From: a virus
Reading direction: 5' to 3' (one strand)
Length of the DNA: 21,200 nucleotides
IMG/VR virus record: IMGVR_UViG_2162886007_000097
Span: 1 to 21,200 of that record
Shown: positions 5,610 through 13,650 of the stretch, in pieces
Layout of the letters: the number at the start of each line of letters is the position of its first letter
Numbering within the stretch: position 1 is the stretch's first letter
Made by a program: the position numbers and the translations under genes
The notes under the pieces: model-generated
Databases searched by the model: none
Told to the model about the DNA's origin: nothing
Seen by the model: only the letters and a program-made list of their open reading frames with translations

Positions 5610-7988
5610 ATGTCAAGAAAGGTTTTAGATATTGAAACAAATAACTTGCTATCAGAAATGCTAGATTTTCGAACATTACCATATAAATTAAAAGAAAGTG
5701 CTAAGCTTTGGTGTGTGGTTATTCGAGATGTAGACACAGATGAAGTTGATGTAGGTTGTTTAAGTGATTTAACAAAAGAATGGTTTAAAGATAAGTTAAA
5801 AGATACTACAGAGATTATTGCTCACAATGGTATTAAGTTCGATTTAATTGCTTTAAAATTATTTGGTGTTTTAGATTATGAGATTGGATATCTCAATAAA
5901 CCAGATACAATATTTGGTAAAGAGGTTAAGATTACTGACACTCTAATCCTATCACGCTTATTAAACCCAGACCGAAGAGGTGGTCATAGCTTAAAAGCTT
6001 GGGGTGAGAGAAAAGGAGAGTATAAGGATGATTTTAGACAGCAAAGTATTGATGCTGGGTTAATTGAAAAGAATGCATTAAAAGGGAGGGAGTTCTCTGT
6101 CTACTCAGAAATTATGGTTGACTACTGTATTCAAGATACGAAAGTAACAGTAGAAATTTATAAAGATTTAAAGAAAGAGTATGATGCTTATTCTGGTTGG
6201 GTTCAGGCAGAAAAGATAGAAAATAAACTTGCTGATATTTCTATCCGAAGAGAGAGTTATGGTTTTTGGTTTGATAAAGATTTGGCAATTAAAAATCTAG
6301 ATTTCTTGGTAAAAGAAATGGATAGATTGTCTAATATTGTAAATCCTTTGTTACCACCAAAAAAGTTAAATAAAACTAACTTAAAGAAATTTACACCTCC
6401 TGCTTCTCAATTTAAGAAATCAGATGGTTCACTTAGTGCTCATATGAAGAACTTTATGGAGAAGAATAATATTGAGTACCTTGGAGATCGGAAGTGTGTT
6501 TACGAAGGTGAAGTTTTGGATTTACCTTTAACACAACCACTTAAACTCCAAGAACCAGCAACTATTGATGATCTTGATCTCGTTAAAGAGTACCTGATTG
6601 CTCTTGGTTGGGTTCCTACTGAATGGAAGCTTAGAGACTTAACAAAGGATAGTAAGAAACAAACTATCTCTTATGTGAAGCGAATAGAGGCTTTAAATCG
6701 ATGGTTGGATCAAACTTTTGATGAAGGTCGTTACAAGAAGCTTAGGTTGAGAGAGCTTGGTAAAGGAACTGATAAGGAAAAGATCAAGCGTGAACTGTCA
6801 GCAGCTTTAAAGAAAGATAAACCTGTAAGAGTACCAACATCTCCATCTGTTCGAGTGGGTGTTGAGAAAGAACTTTGTAAAAACTTACAGAAGTTGGGTG
6901 ATAAGGTAGCATTCGCAAAAGACTTTGTTTTGTATTTAACCTACAAACATCGTAAGAGTAGTATTGCTGGCGGTGATATTGAAGATATTGATTTTGATGA
7001 AGAGGCTCCAAACACTGGATATTTATCTATCTATCGGGAAGAAGATGGTCGTATACCAACAGCAGCAATTGAGATTGGTGCTTCAACAAACCGATACAAA
7101 CATATTGGTGTGTGTAACGTTCCTAGAGCATCATCTGTATTTGGTGAAGAAGCTAGGTCGATGTTTGGTTGTGGTAAGGATATGCGTCAACTTGGTTTTG
7201 ACTTTTCATCATTAGAAGCTTGTATTCAAGGGCACTATATTTTACCTTTTGATGGCGCAGAATTAGCAAAACAATTGTTGGCGAAGAAGCCAAATGATAT
7301 TCATAGTATTAATGCTAAGAAGCTTGGCATTGACCGAGATTTTGCTAAAGCTATCTCATATATGCTTATGTATGGTGGTAGTGCCAAACGAGCTATGGCG
7401 ATGTTAGGTTGCACGTTAGAAGAAGCTAAAGTTATTGTGGATGCATACTGGGATGCTGTACCAGCACTTAAGAAGTTAAGAGATGCTGTTAAAGAAATCT
7501 GGAAGAGACGTGGAGGGTCATTTGTTGTTGGAGTTGATGGTCGTTTAATTAGAACTCGCTCTGAACACTCTTTACTTAACGCATTATTCCAATCTGGTGG
7601 TGTTATTTGTGCTAAATACACAACAGTATTCTTATATGAAGAAATGGAGTCAAAAGGCTATCGCTGCAATCCTTTTGAAGATTCAGAGATTGATATGAGT
7701 AGTATGATTGAGTATCATGATGAAGCTCAGTTAGCTGTAGCTAAAAACTTAATTGAGTTTGAGGTATTTGATACAGAAGAGCAACTTAATGACTTTAAGG
7801 AGGATTGGAATGGAGGTAAACTAGGAGGTGAAGTTAAATTGCAGAATGGTAAATTAGCTATTGCTTTACCAAACGTTGTTTCTGAAGCTGTTGAAAACTC
7901 AATCAATCGTGCTGTTGAGACAGTTGGTTTGAAAGTTCCTTTGGGAATGGAATGGGTTGTTGGAATGAATTGGTTCCAATGTCACTAA
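5610..7988 (+). CDS. family A DNA polymerase, T7-like, with 3'-5' exonuclease
   Basis: The replicative polymerase, 792 aa (T7 gp5 is 704). The proofreading domain is complete: D-I-E-T at residues 7-10, A-H-N-G-I-K-F-D near 72, and Y-C-I-Q-D near 172. The polymerase domain shows motif A with F-D-F-S-S-L-E near 530, motif B R-D-F-A-K-A-I-S-Y-M-L-M-Y-G near 576-589, and motif C Y-H-D-E-A-Q near 702. The residue matching E. coli Pol I Phe762 is tyrosine, as in T7. ATG 5610 is chosen because GGAGG sits at 5601-5605; upstream in-frame codons fall inside the promoter. T7 gp5 recruits host thioredoxin as processivity factor; whether this one does cannot be seen. Confidence 0.95.
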   Translation: MSRKVLDIETNNLLSEMLDFRTLPYKLKESAKLWCVVIRDVDTDEVDVGCLSDLTKEWFKDKLKDTTEIIAHNGIKFDLIALKLFGVLDYEIGYLNKPDTIFGKEVKITDTLILSRLLNPDRRGGHSLKAWGERKGEYKDDFRQQSIDAGLIEKNALKGREFSVYSEIMVDYCIQDTKVTVEIYKDLKKEYDAYSGWVQAEKIENKLADISIRRESYGFWFDKDLAIKNLDFLVKEMDRLSNIVNPLLPPKKLNKTNLKKFTPPASQFKKSDGSLSAHMKNFMEKNNIEYLGDRKCVYEGEVLDLPLTQPLKLQEPATIDDLDLVKEYLIALGWVPTEWKLRDLTKDSKKQTISYVKRIEALNRWLDQTFDEGRYKKLRLRELGKGTDKEKIKRELSAALKKDKPVRVPTSPSVRVGVEKELCKNLQKLGDKVAFAKDFVLYLTYKHRKSSIAGGDIEDIDFDEEAPNTGYLSIYREEDGRIPTAAIEIGASTNRYKHIGVCNVPRASSVFGEEARSMFGCGKDMRQLGFDFSSLEACIQGHYILPFDGAELAKQLLAKKPNDIHSINAKKLGIDRDFAKAISYMLMYGGSAKRAMAMLGCTLEEAKVIVDAYWDAVPALKKLRDAVKEIWKRRGGSFVVGVDGRLIRTRSEHSLLNALFQSGGVICAKYTTVFLYEEMESKGYRCNPFEDSEIDMSSMIEYHDEAQLAVAKNLIEFEVFDTEEQLNDFKEDWNGGKLGGEVKLQNGKLAIALPNVVSEAVENSINRAVETVGLKVPLGMEWVVGMNWFQCH

Positions 7989-8001
7989 TTAGGAGAATGA
8001 T

Positions 8002-8256
8002 ATGTATGTTTTACTTTTAACAGCATTTTTGAATACGTACCAACCTTCTGGTATAAATGACTATGTTGTTGCTCCGATCACTTATGACGAGCAAAATTTA
8101 TTTACAAAAGATGAGTGTGATAAGACTTTAGAGCTGGTTATGTATTACACTAAAAAAGAATGGTCAGGATTAACATCATTAAACAACATTAAGCAGATAA
8201 GTCTTGAGTGTGTTGGTGTTACTTCATCTATTAAAGATTTAAAGAAAGGAGATTAA
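8002..8256 (+). CDS. protein of unknown function (84 aa)
   Basis: Starts at ATG 8002 behind AGGAGA (7991-7996), 13 bases after the polymerase stop, so it is probably co-transcribed with it. The first 12 residues are hydrophobic but short and lack a basic N-terminus, so a signal peptide is unlikely. No motif recognised. Confidence 0.65.
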   Translation: MYVLLLTAFLNTYQPSGINDYVVAPITYDEQNLFTKDECDKTLELVMYYTKKEWSGLTSLNNIKQISLECVGVTSSIKDLKKGD

Positions 8257-8257
8257 T

Positions 8258-8809
8258 ATGCCTTGTGATTTGGATAATTTAAAAGCTGGAGATACTGTTT
8301 TAGTCAGTGAAGATGTGGGAGAACATCCTGTCAACTATTCAGCTCCATATACCTTAGAGGTATATAACTATAGGGGGAAAACTGGAAAAGTTACTAAGGT
8401 TTTTAAAAATAGTGTTGATCTTAGACCTGTCCAAGTTTTATTTGAGGATTGTAATTATTACTGGTTTAATCCAGAAGATTTAACTGTTGTTGTTGAAAAG
8501 GAGGTTAATACTTATATTCCTTCTGCTGTTGTATCAGATGGTGGTAGTTCAGAGTATTATCAAAAAATTATTCCAAAACATATGTTAGATCGATGGAATG
8601 AGACTGGTAAAATCGAGGCTAAGGATGTAATGAGATTATTTTTGAATAATGATTTTAATATGTCGAATGTTTTTAAGGCGCATTGTCGTGTTATCGATCT
8701 TCGAAATGGGCGTGGTAAGTTAGGAGCAGATGAGAAGTACGATTTAAAGAAAGCAGTTTTCTTTTCCGAAGATGAATTGCAGAACTATCTGGGTAGAATT
8801 TCTGATTAA
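8258..8809 (+). CDS. protein of unknown function (183 aa)
   Basis: ATG 8258 lies one base after the previous TAA with AAAGGAG before it. The N-terminal 75 residues (L-K-A-G-D-T-V-L-V, a G-K-T-G-K-V-T-K-V segment, then V-L-F-E and W-F-N-P-E-D-L) read like a small SH3-like beta-barrel of the kind found in many nucleic-acid or adaptor proteins. The second half is helical and contains a conserved-looking R-V-I-D-L-R-N-G-R segment. No named family is assigned. It is the last gene before the SSB regulatory region. Confidence 0.6.
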   Translation: MPCDLDNLKAGDTVLVSEDVGEHPVNYSAPYTLEVYNYRGKTGKVTKVFKNSVDLRPVQVLFEDCNYYWFNPEDLTVVVEKEVNTYIPSAVVSDGGSSEYYQKIIPKHMLDRWNETGKIEAKDVMRLFLNNDFNMSNVFKAHCRVIDLRNGRGKLGADEKYDLKKAVFFSEDELQNYLGRISD

Positions 8810-8840
8810 CATAATAAAACATTAAAGTCAACAATTCCAG

Positions 8841-8869
8841 TTGACAAATGTTTAAATAAGTGTAATAAT
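8841..8869 (+). promoter_or_regulatory. sigma70-type promoter for SSB with inverted repeat over the -35
   Basis: TTGACA (8841-8846), 17 bases, then AATAAT (8864-8869), preceded by TG one base upstream in the extended -10 style. GTCAAC at 8827-8832 and GTTGAC at 8840-8845 form a perfect 6-bp inverted repeat whose right arm covers the -35, so a repressor could bind there. Confidence 0.7.
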
Positions 8870-8980
8870 GTTATCCTAATCTGATAAATACTTCAGATAA
8901 TAAGACTAAGAGTGAAGTAGTCTATAAACTAAGCTCTTCATAGGTTATTTTCGGTATGACCATAACAATTTCGAAATGAC

Positions 8981-9003
8981 TGATAGGAAAGACTATCATT
9001 TTT
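8981..9003 (+). terminator. possible attenuator hairpin in the SSB leader
   Basis: TGATAG (8981-8986) pairs with CTATCA (8993-8998), a perfect 6-bp stem with a six-base loop followed directly by five T. The stem is A/T-rich, so it would be a weak terminator. It lies inside the leader, before the SSB start, where it could reduce readthrough rather than end an operon. Confidence 0.4.
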
Positions 9004-9071
9004 CATTAAGCGCATAGCGCGTTATTTTAATAATAAAACACAGTCATAGAGACTGAAAACAGGAGAATAAT

Positions 9072-10061
9072 ATGTCTTTTGATGCATACAGCGTAGGCAC
9101 TAACTCAAATAATGAATCTAAGAAACCAACAGTAGATTTTGATGCACTTAACAACTATGTCATTGAGACAGCAGCTTGTCAAGAGCCTGAAACATTAACT
9201 GGTGTTATTTCTGTGATTGTTGATCTTGGTTCTCAAAAACAACCAGATGCAGAATACGATTTGCAAGGAGAGGATGTTGGTAAGACTGCTGCTGAATTGA
9301 CAGAGAAATATGCTCAAGAAATTGAGGATGGTAAAATCACTAAGTTTGATAAGTCTTACGATTCAGTTTCAAAAAATTGGGTACTTCGTAAGTTTGTTCC
9401 ACAAAAAGATCGTCAATCTATTGCATATGCTGTGGATTTTCCAGATATCCAACTGGATAAAGGACAATTCTTTGGAGATGATTCTGGTGAAACTCGACCA
9501 TTACGTTTATGGTCTGGTGGTCAGTATTGGAATAAGTTCCAAAAGAAAATGCAAATCCAAAACTTAACACCTTTAAAAATCACTAAAGATGATAAAGTTG
9601 GTTGGACTATGAAAAGCACTTCATTGCCTTATAAAATGGCAGTAGCTTCTAAAGTCAGAAAGCAAGGTGAGGCGTTCTTACCTCAAGATGTCGATCTTTT
9701 ACTTGGTAAAACAATGCAATTTAAAGTTCAAATCTTTAATGAGCAAGGTAAAGATGGAAAACAATACTACAAAGAGAAACTTTCTTTTGTAGGTGGTTTA
9801 GGGCGTGGACAGAAAGAGATTGAGTTAGATAAAACCTATCTGATTCAGTTTAACAAAGAGAACGATCCAGAGGCTTTAAAAGAGCTTCGTAAACACATTA
9901 TCAACACAATTGAGAATGCTACAAACTTCGAAGGAAGTGCAATCCAAGCACAACTTTTAGAAGCTCGTCCTCACACATTTAAAAAGAATGATACAGTATC
10001 TACTCCAGCTTCTAACACTGTAGTTAGTAACGAAGACTTAGATGATGACCTTCCTTTTTGA
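9072..10061 (+). CDS. ssb: single-stranded DNA-binding protein (329 aa)
   Basis: The protein should coat single-stranded DNA at the phage fork and contact polymerase and helicase. The main evidence is the C-terminus: after a polar linker it ends D-L-D-D-D-L-P-F, the acidic tail with terminal phenylalanine used by SSBs, including T7 gp2.5, to bind partner proteins. The body is of mixed beta character with many lysines and aromatics, as expected for an OB fold. At 329 residues it is longer than T7 gp2.5 (232) or E. coli SSB (178). ATG 9072 follows AGGAGA (9061-9066). It is alone in its transcription unit, with its own promoter, structured leader and terminator, consistent with high and regulated expression. 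Confidence 0.75.
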   Translation: MSFDAYSVGTNSNNESKKPTVDFDALNNYVIETAACQEPETLTGVISVIVDLGSQKQPDAEYDLQGEDVGKTAAELTEKYAQEIEDGKITKFDKSYDSVSKNWVLRKFVPQKDRQSIAYAVDFPDIQLDKGQFFGDDSGETRPLRLWSGGQYWNKFQKKMQIQNLTPLKITKDDKVGWTMKSTSLPYKMAVASKVRKQGEAFLPQDVDLLLGKTMQFKVQIFNEQGKDGKQYYKEKLSFVGGLGRGQKEIELDKTYLIQFNKENDPEALKELRKHIINTIENATNFEGSAIQAQLLEARPHTFKKNDTVSTPASNTVVSNEDLDDDLPF

Positions 10062-10079
10062 TCAAACATAACTAGCCAA

Positions 10080-10095
10080 AGTATCCCACGATACT
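10080..10095. repeat. perfect 6-bp hairpin after the SSB gene
   Basis: AGTATC (10080-10085) and GATACT (10090-10095) with loop CCAC. It lies between the SSB stop and the main terminator and has no T-run of its own; it could protect the mRNA 3' end or be a protein site. Confidence 0.5.
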
Positions 10096-10105
10096 AGGTT
10101 GTAAG

Positions 10106-10140
10106 CGCTCTATCATTCGTGGTAGGGCGTTTTTATTTTT
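10106..10140 (+). terminator. strong rho-independent terminator after SSB
   Basis: A 10-bp stem (10106-10115 with 10120-10129, including two G-T pairs) closed by a stable TTCG tetraloop and followed by a T-rich run (10130-10140). It separates the SSB unit from the 10154 gene cluster. No clear promoter is seen between this terminator and ATG 10154, so the downstream genes may rely on readthrough. Confidence 0.85.
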
Positions 10141-10153
10141 ATAAGGAGAAGTT

Positions 10154-10459
10154 ATGGCAGTTGATGAAAATGGAAATTGGATTCCTTTCACAAAGAAAGA
10201 TAACAAGTCACCTAAGAAAGAAGAGAAAGATGTTTCTCATCGTAGATTTAATGTGACTCTACAGCCTGTCCAATTGTATGAAGCTTTTAAGAAGAGCGTA
10301 CATAATGGAGAGATTGATGGTGAAAGATTAATGACATTATTCAGAGTTATGGCAGATGCTATGAATAGAGAAAATCCAGAATATAACGTTCATATGTGGA
10401 CACATATTAAATCAAGAACTGAGAAATGGTTTGTTGAGCAAAGGAAGAGGGTTAAATAA
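10154..10459 (+). CDS. basic protein of unknown function (101 aa)
   Basis: Starts at ATG 10154 behind AAGGAGAA. The first 30 residues are lysine-rich and probably disordered. The rest is helical, with D-G-E-R-L-M-T-L-F-R-V-M near the middle. Many basic residues suggest nucleic-acid contact, but no family is recognised. The TAA overlaps the next ATG by one base. Confidence 0.65.
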   Translation: MAVDENGNWIPFTKKDNKSPKKEEKDVSHRRFNVTLQPVQLYEAFKKSVHNGEIDGERLMTLFRVMADAMNRENPEYNVHMWTHIKSRTEKWFVEQRKRVK

Positions 10460-10863
10460 TGAGTGTAAATTATAGTGCTGTTGTATTGATTGGTGTAGAT
10501 TACGATAACCTTACTTATGAAGAGCTGACTGACGCGGCTAAGGAAATGGTTAGAGAGGATGTCCGAGAAGCTTCAAAATCTATGTACGAAATCAATGAAT
10601 ATCTAACTATTATTAACCAAGACGAAGTTGAGAAAGAGTGGGAGGCAGCAGCCGAAGAATTATTTAATGATAATAAGCTTGAAATTTGCCACGAGTGGTT
10701 TGGTTTTAATGGTGTAATAGGGAACTATTTTTCTGGTCTGATTGATTATGTTGGTATTGAGGTTATTCTTGATCAAAATAGAAATTATGAAAAAGAAGTT
10801 GACCAAGTAATGAAATATGTAAAATTAAAACCAGACCTTCATCACGGTGTTTTAGTATCATAA
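10459..10863 (+). CDS. acidic protein of unknown function (134 aa)
   Basis: ATG 10459 overlaps the previous stop (TAATG). The protein is acidic and largely helical (Y-E-E-L-T-D-A-A-K-E-M-V, then many Glu) with a glycine-containing segment G-F-N-G-V-I-G-N-Y in the second half. No catalytic motif recognised. It ends with TAA just before AAGGAGG for the next gene. Confidence 0.65.
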   Translation: MSVNYSAVVLIGVDYDNLTYEELTDAAKEMVREDVREASKSMYEINEYLTIINQDEVEKEWEAAAEELFNDNKLEICHEWFGFNGVIGNYFSGLIDYVGIEVILDQNRNYEKEVDQVMKYVKLKPDLHHGVLVS

Positions 10864-10872
10864 GGAGGTTTT

Positions 10873-11079
10873 ATGTATACAGAAAAAGGAATGAAGTCTT
10901 ATTTTGACAGTTTTCCAAACAAGCAAAATACAAATAGATTATACGAGTTTGATATTTTACAAGGTAATGTTGTGGATGTTGATTATATAATTAACCACTT
11001 ACATGATTTGTCTTATAGTGAATTAATCGATGTTCAGGAAATCATTTTAATATTACTGGAGAAAAAAGAATGCAGATAA
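10873..11079 (+). CDS. small protein of unknown function (68 aa)
   Basis: ATG 10873 follows a strong AAGGAGG (10862-10868). The protein begins MYTEKGMKSYFDSF and has a hydrophobic C-terminal helix (I-I-L-I-L-L-E) too short to be a clear membrane span. No family recognised. Its end overlaps the next gene by ten bases. Confidence 0.6.
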   Translation: MYTEKGMKSYFDSFPNKQNTNRLYEFDILQGNVVDVDYIINHLHDLSYSELIDVQEIILILLEKKECR

Positions 11080-11273
11080 AAACAATTAAGATGCTTGACC
11101 CAGCACATTTACCAATCAGAACAAATATACTTTACCCTTTTATTGTTTATACGTTGGTTGATTACTGGAGTTTACCTATTTGGGTGTTCGCTGTTTACAT
11201 GACTTTATGGTCTATTGTTGCGATATACGGAACATTAACAAACGTATCTAGAGAGAAAGTAAGTTTAAAATAA
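11070..11273 (+). CDS. small membrane protein (67 aa, two predicted spans)
   Basis: Starts at ATG 11070 inside the end of the previous gene; GGAG at 11058-11061 is a suitable site. Two hydrophobic segments at about residues 20-30 and 33-55, joined by a short turn at Y-W-S-L-P, suggest an inner-membrane hairpin. Phages use such small membrane proteins in superinfection exclusion, lysis or host takeover; nothing here decides between these. It is not an obvious holin, since no endolysin gene is next to it. Confidence 0.6.
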   Translation: MQIKTIKMLDPAHLPIRTNILYPFIVYTLVDYWSLPIWVFAVYMTLWSIVAIYGTLTNVSREKVSLK

Positions 11274-11285
11274 TAGGAGTGAATT

Positions 11286-12470
11286 TTGTCTTTTGAATTT
11301 TATGAAGATGTAAAACAGACAAGAAAGAAACTAACAGATTCTGACTATTACATGAGCAAGCATAAGCGTAAAAGAAATACAGAACACTGGAAAGAGTTTG
11401 ATATCTCATTTATAAAAGACGATGATGTTGTAGCTCTTATTGACGGAGATTTTGTTGTTTTTAAAGCAGCTTCTAATGAAATGAAACGTTATATCCAAGT
11501 TGAGATCGATGGAGTAATTAAGAAGTTTGGCGGTTATAGAGAGTTAAAGAAATACTTAAAGGAAATTGATCGTGAAGACGAATATAGTTATTTTTATGAT
11601 AAGTGTATTCGCGGACAATATAATAATCCTAGAGCTTTAATAAATGCAAAATCAACAATTAAGAAAAAGATTAAAAATATTGCTGATGAAGTTGGAGCTA
11701 CGGTGGTTATTGTTTTTATGGGAAGTGATGGGAATCATCGTGACAGCTTACCACTCCCAAAACTACAGTCAGATTCTATTTCTTGCTTTAAATACAAAGG
11801 ACAGCGTGGATCAGAATGGGTTCCAGAAACTCTTGATAATTTAAAAGAGTGGACTCGCACAAGTTATTACAGTCATTGGTCAGTAGGGCGTGAAACTGAT
11901 GATGATATTACAATTACTTTCCATAGAATGACAGATAAAGGAATTAAAGCAGTGCTTTGTGCTGTCGATAAAGATTACAATCAGGAACACTGTGGAGGTC
12001 TTTACATCATTGGGCATCATGATAAACCTACCATGTTTCAAGACACGGAAGAGAACAGATTGGGTTGGTTGGGATTGGATAGAACTAAGAAGCCTCCTAA
12101 GATGAAAGGTCATGGAGATATGTTCTTAGCTTACCAGATGATCACAGAAGATGATGCTGATAATTATTCAGCTAAGAAATTTCTAAAGCAATATGGAACT
12201 TTAGGAGACTTTGGAGATGTCGCCGCTTTGAAGTTGTTGAGTAAAGCGAAAACAAGAACTGAACTTTGGCAGATTGTTTATGATCATTTTTGCAAATACT
12301 TACCTGAAGAGCTAGACTATGAAGATTGTTTTGGAGAAGTGAGGTATTATTGCACACCTATTTACTTTGTTAATCTTTATTATAAGTGTGCAAAGATGAT
12401 GGAACATACAAGTTATGTTGCTGATATCAGAGAATTGTTTGATGAACTAGGAGTTATCTATGATAAATAG
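11286..12470 (+). CDS. FEN/PIN-fold 5'-3' exonuclease (T7 gp6-like role)
   Basis: A 394-aa protein with the acidic motifs of structure-specific 5' nucleases: L-I-D-G-D near residue 52, a basic segment with Y-K-G-Q-R near 169, E-T-D-D-D near 203, A-V-D-K-D near 227, and near 275-294 a helix with E-D-D-A-D-N resembling the T-G-D-x-x-D-N motif. Such enzymes remove RNA primers and, in T7, degrade host DNA and help recombination. TTG 11286 is chosen because ATAGGAGTG (11272-11280) precedes it at good spacing. The gene ends in tandem TAG TAG (12468-12473) and overlaps the next gene by 11 bases. It is longer than T7 gp6 (300 aa), with an extra N-terminal extension of about 45 residues. Confidence 0.8.
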   Translation: MSFEFYEDVKQTRKKLTDSDYYMSKHKRKRNTEHWKEFDISFIKDDDVVALIDGDFVVFKAASNEMKRYIQVEIDGVIKKFGGYRELKKYLKEIDREDEYSYFYDKCIRGQYNNPRALINAKSTIKKKIKNIADEVGATVVIVFMGSDGNHRDSLPLPKLQSDSISCFKYKGQRGSEWVPETLDNLKEWTRTSYYSHWSVGRETDDDITITFHRMTDKGIKAVLCAVDKDYNQEHCGGLYIIGHHDKPTMFQDTEENRLGWLGLDRTKKPPKMKGHGDMFLAYQMITEDDADNYSAKKFLKQYGTLGDFGDVAALKLLSKAKTRTELWQIVYDHFCKYLPEELDYEDCFGEVRYYCTPIYFVNLYYKCAKMMEHTSYVADIRELFDELGVIYDK

Positions 12471-12708
12471 TAGATTGATACCCTTACTTCCAATTAAGCC
12501 ACCTATTTTAGAATATGTTGATGGTGTTTTAACAAAAGACAGTTTAGAAATTTTAGAGAAGGATGTTAATTGGTTTACTAACTATGCCCAACAATATCTT
12601 TTAAAATTAAAAACTTTGTCTTACGAAGAAGGCATTCAACTTGGATATGAGACTGATTGGAACAAGTTTCACTTAAAAAATGAGAGTGGGGTGAGATATG
12701 AAGAGTAG
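12460..12708 (+). CDS. small protein of unknown function (82 aa)
   Basis: ATG 12460 lies within the exonuclease gene's last codons. The N-terminus is proline-rich (R-L-I-P-L-L-P-I-K-P-P), followed by a helical acidic region. No family recognised. It ends in TAG at 12706-12708 and overlaps the next ATG by 11 bases, the same overlap geometry as at its own start. Confidence 0.6.
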   Translation: MINSRLIPLLPIKPPILEYVDGVLTKDSLEILEKDVNWFTNYAQQYLLKLKTLSYEEGIQLGYETDWNKFHLKNESGVRYEE

Positions 12709-12907
12709 TTCTTGGATGCCATCCAGCGAGTCTTGTAAATCTTGTGGTTGGAATGTCGTATCTTGTTTGGTTAATTGGGATACTGAGAAGTTCCTTGAAT
12801 CAAAGTTCTCTGATTGGTGGTGCTATTGTAGTAATAAAGCTTGTGAAAACCATAAAGGAGAAGAATTGTTTCAGAATGAATTAGATTGGATAGATTATGG
12901 CAATTGA
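12698..12907 (+). CDS. small zinc-ribbon protein (69 aa)
   Basis: Cysteines at 13 and 16 (C-K-S-C-G-W), 23, 42, 44 (C-Y-C) and 49 followed by H52 can form a four-ligand zinc site. Between them lie about 25 residues of polar and aromatic sequence. The layout recalls Lar-type restriction-alleviation zinc ribbons and also the primase zinc finger missing from the helicase gene, but neither assignment is secure. It starts in the end of the upstream gene and overlaps the downstream nuclease start by 11 bases. Confidence 0.55.
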   Translation: MKSSSWMPSSESCKSCGWNVVSCLVNWDTEKFLESKFSDWWCYCSNKACENHKGEELFQNELDWIDYGN

Positions 12908-13496
12908 TTTGGGAAAAGAATTCAAAAGGATGGCAGAAGAGTTTGAAATTTCTGATAAAGAGGCATTAAAATCAGTAAGAACGATGATTCGAAGTGCATG
13001 GGGAGATTCAATATTTAAACAAGAATTCTTAAACAGACGAATGATTATTGTTGAAAATACCAACCCAAGGAGTATGAAGAGATTTCCAAAAGTTAAGCGA
13101 TACAAGTGTGAGATTTGTGGGGAGTACTTTGGAAGTAATGACGTAGAGCTTGATCATCTTGAGTCAGAGAATACTTTGAAGGAGTATTCAGACATTGAAG
13201 ATATATTTAAGGCTATTGTTTTAACATCACCTTACAAGCTGCAAATTGTCTGTAAAGATAAAAGGAAAAAAGGTATTACAACATACTTCGGATGTCATGG
13301 GATTAAGACATACTCAGAGCGTTATGGTTGCTCTTTTGAAGAGGCTAGAATACAAAAAGAATACATTTTAATAATCAAGGATAAGCTTTTGGTTGTTGAC
13401 AAATTAAAAGAATTTGGCGTAGAATCTATACCTAAGACTATTAAGGCTAGGAATGAATTATTGAAAAAATTAATGTTGGAGAGTGTTAATGAGTAA
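12897..13496 (+). CDS. putative HNH-like zinc-finger endonuclease (199 aa)
   Basis: A central zinc-binding pattern C-E-I-C (71-74) is followed by L-D-H (85-87), then I-V-C-K (117-120) and G-C-H-G-I-K-T-Y (132-139). A C-x-x-C pair with an Asp-His and a later Cys/His pair is the usual arrangement of HNH and endonuclease VII-like enzymes. The N-terminal 60 residues look helical. In this position, next to the FEN exonuclease, it could resolve DNA branches (as T7 gp3 or T4 gp49 do) or be a free-standing homing-type nuclease. The third HNH histidine/asparagine is not unambiguous. Confidence 0.5.
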   Translation: MAIDLGKEFKRMAEEFEISDKEALKSVRTMIRSAWGDSIFKQEFLNRRMIIVENTNPRSMKRFPKVKRYKCEICGEYFGSNDVELDHLESENTLKEYSDIEDIFKAIVLTSPYKLQIVCKDKRKKGITTYFGCHGIKTYSERYGCSFEEARIQKEYILIIKDKLLVVDKLKEFGVESIPKTIKARNELLKKLMLESVNE

Positions 13497-13650
13497 AGTT
13501 GTTGTTAGTCGAGAACAAATGGATGAGTTGTTGGAATCTGCTGTAGATGCTTTAAACTTAATGGGTAATGTTCATGCAGACGCTTATGATGAATATTATA
13601 GATTACAAAATATTTTAGATAAATTAAATGTGGAGAATTTAGATGACTAA
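13489..13650 (+). CDS. small protein of unknown function (53 aa)
   Basis: ATG 13489 overlaps the nuclease gene's end by eight bases and the TAA at 13648-13650 lies eight bases into the next gene. The sequence begins MSKVVVSREQMDELLE and appears all-helical. No family recognised; support comes from the overlapping junctions and consistent codon style. Confidence 0.55.
   Translation: MSKVVVSREQMDELLESAVDALNLMGNVHADAYDEYYRLQNILDKLNVENLDD

Larger units (their letters stand above)
8810..9071 (+). promoter_or_regulatory. promoter and long structured leader of the SSB gene
   Basis: No gene is seen in this 262-base gap. It holds the promoter at 8841-8869 and then about 195 bases of untranslated leader with several possible hairpins: AGACTA/TAGTCT (8903-8908 with 8918-8923), GTTAT/ATAAC (8944-8948 with 8962-8966), TGATAG/CTATCA with a T-run (8981-9003), GCGC/GCGC (9010-9020) and CAGTC/GACTG (9041-9055). 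The last lies six bases before the AGGAGA ribosome site. This suggests control after transcription starts. Confidence 0.55.

Noticed and set aside
6964-7215. Plus-strand frame of 83 codons in another phase within the polymerase gene
   Set aside because: No ribosome site, low-complexity composition, and the overlapping polymerase frame is strongly supported.
7301-7621. A 106-codon minus-strand frame
   Set aside because: It lies wholly inside the polymerase gene over conserved motif B and mirrors its codon pattern.
10141-10153. A promoter between the SSB terminator and the 10154 gene
   Set aside because: The space is only a few bases and no -35/-10 pair with acceptable spacing was found upstream.
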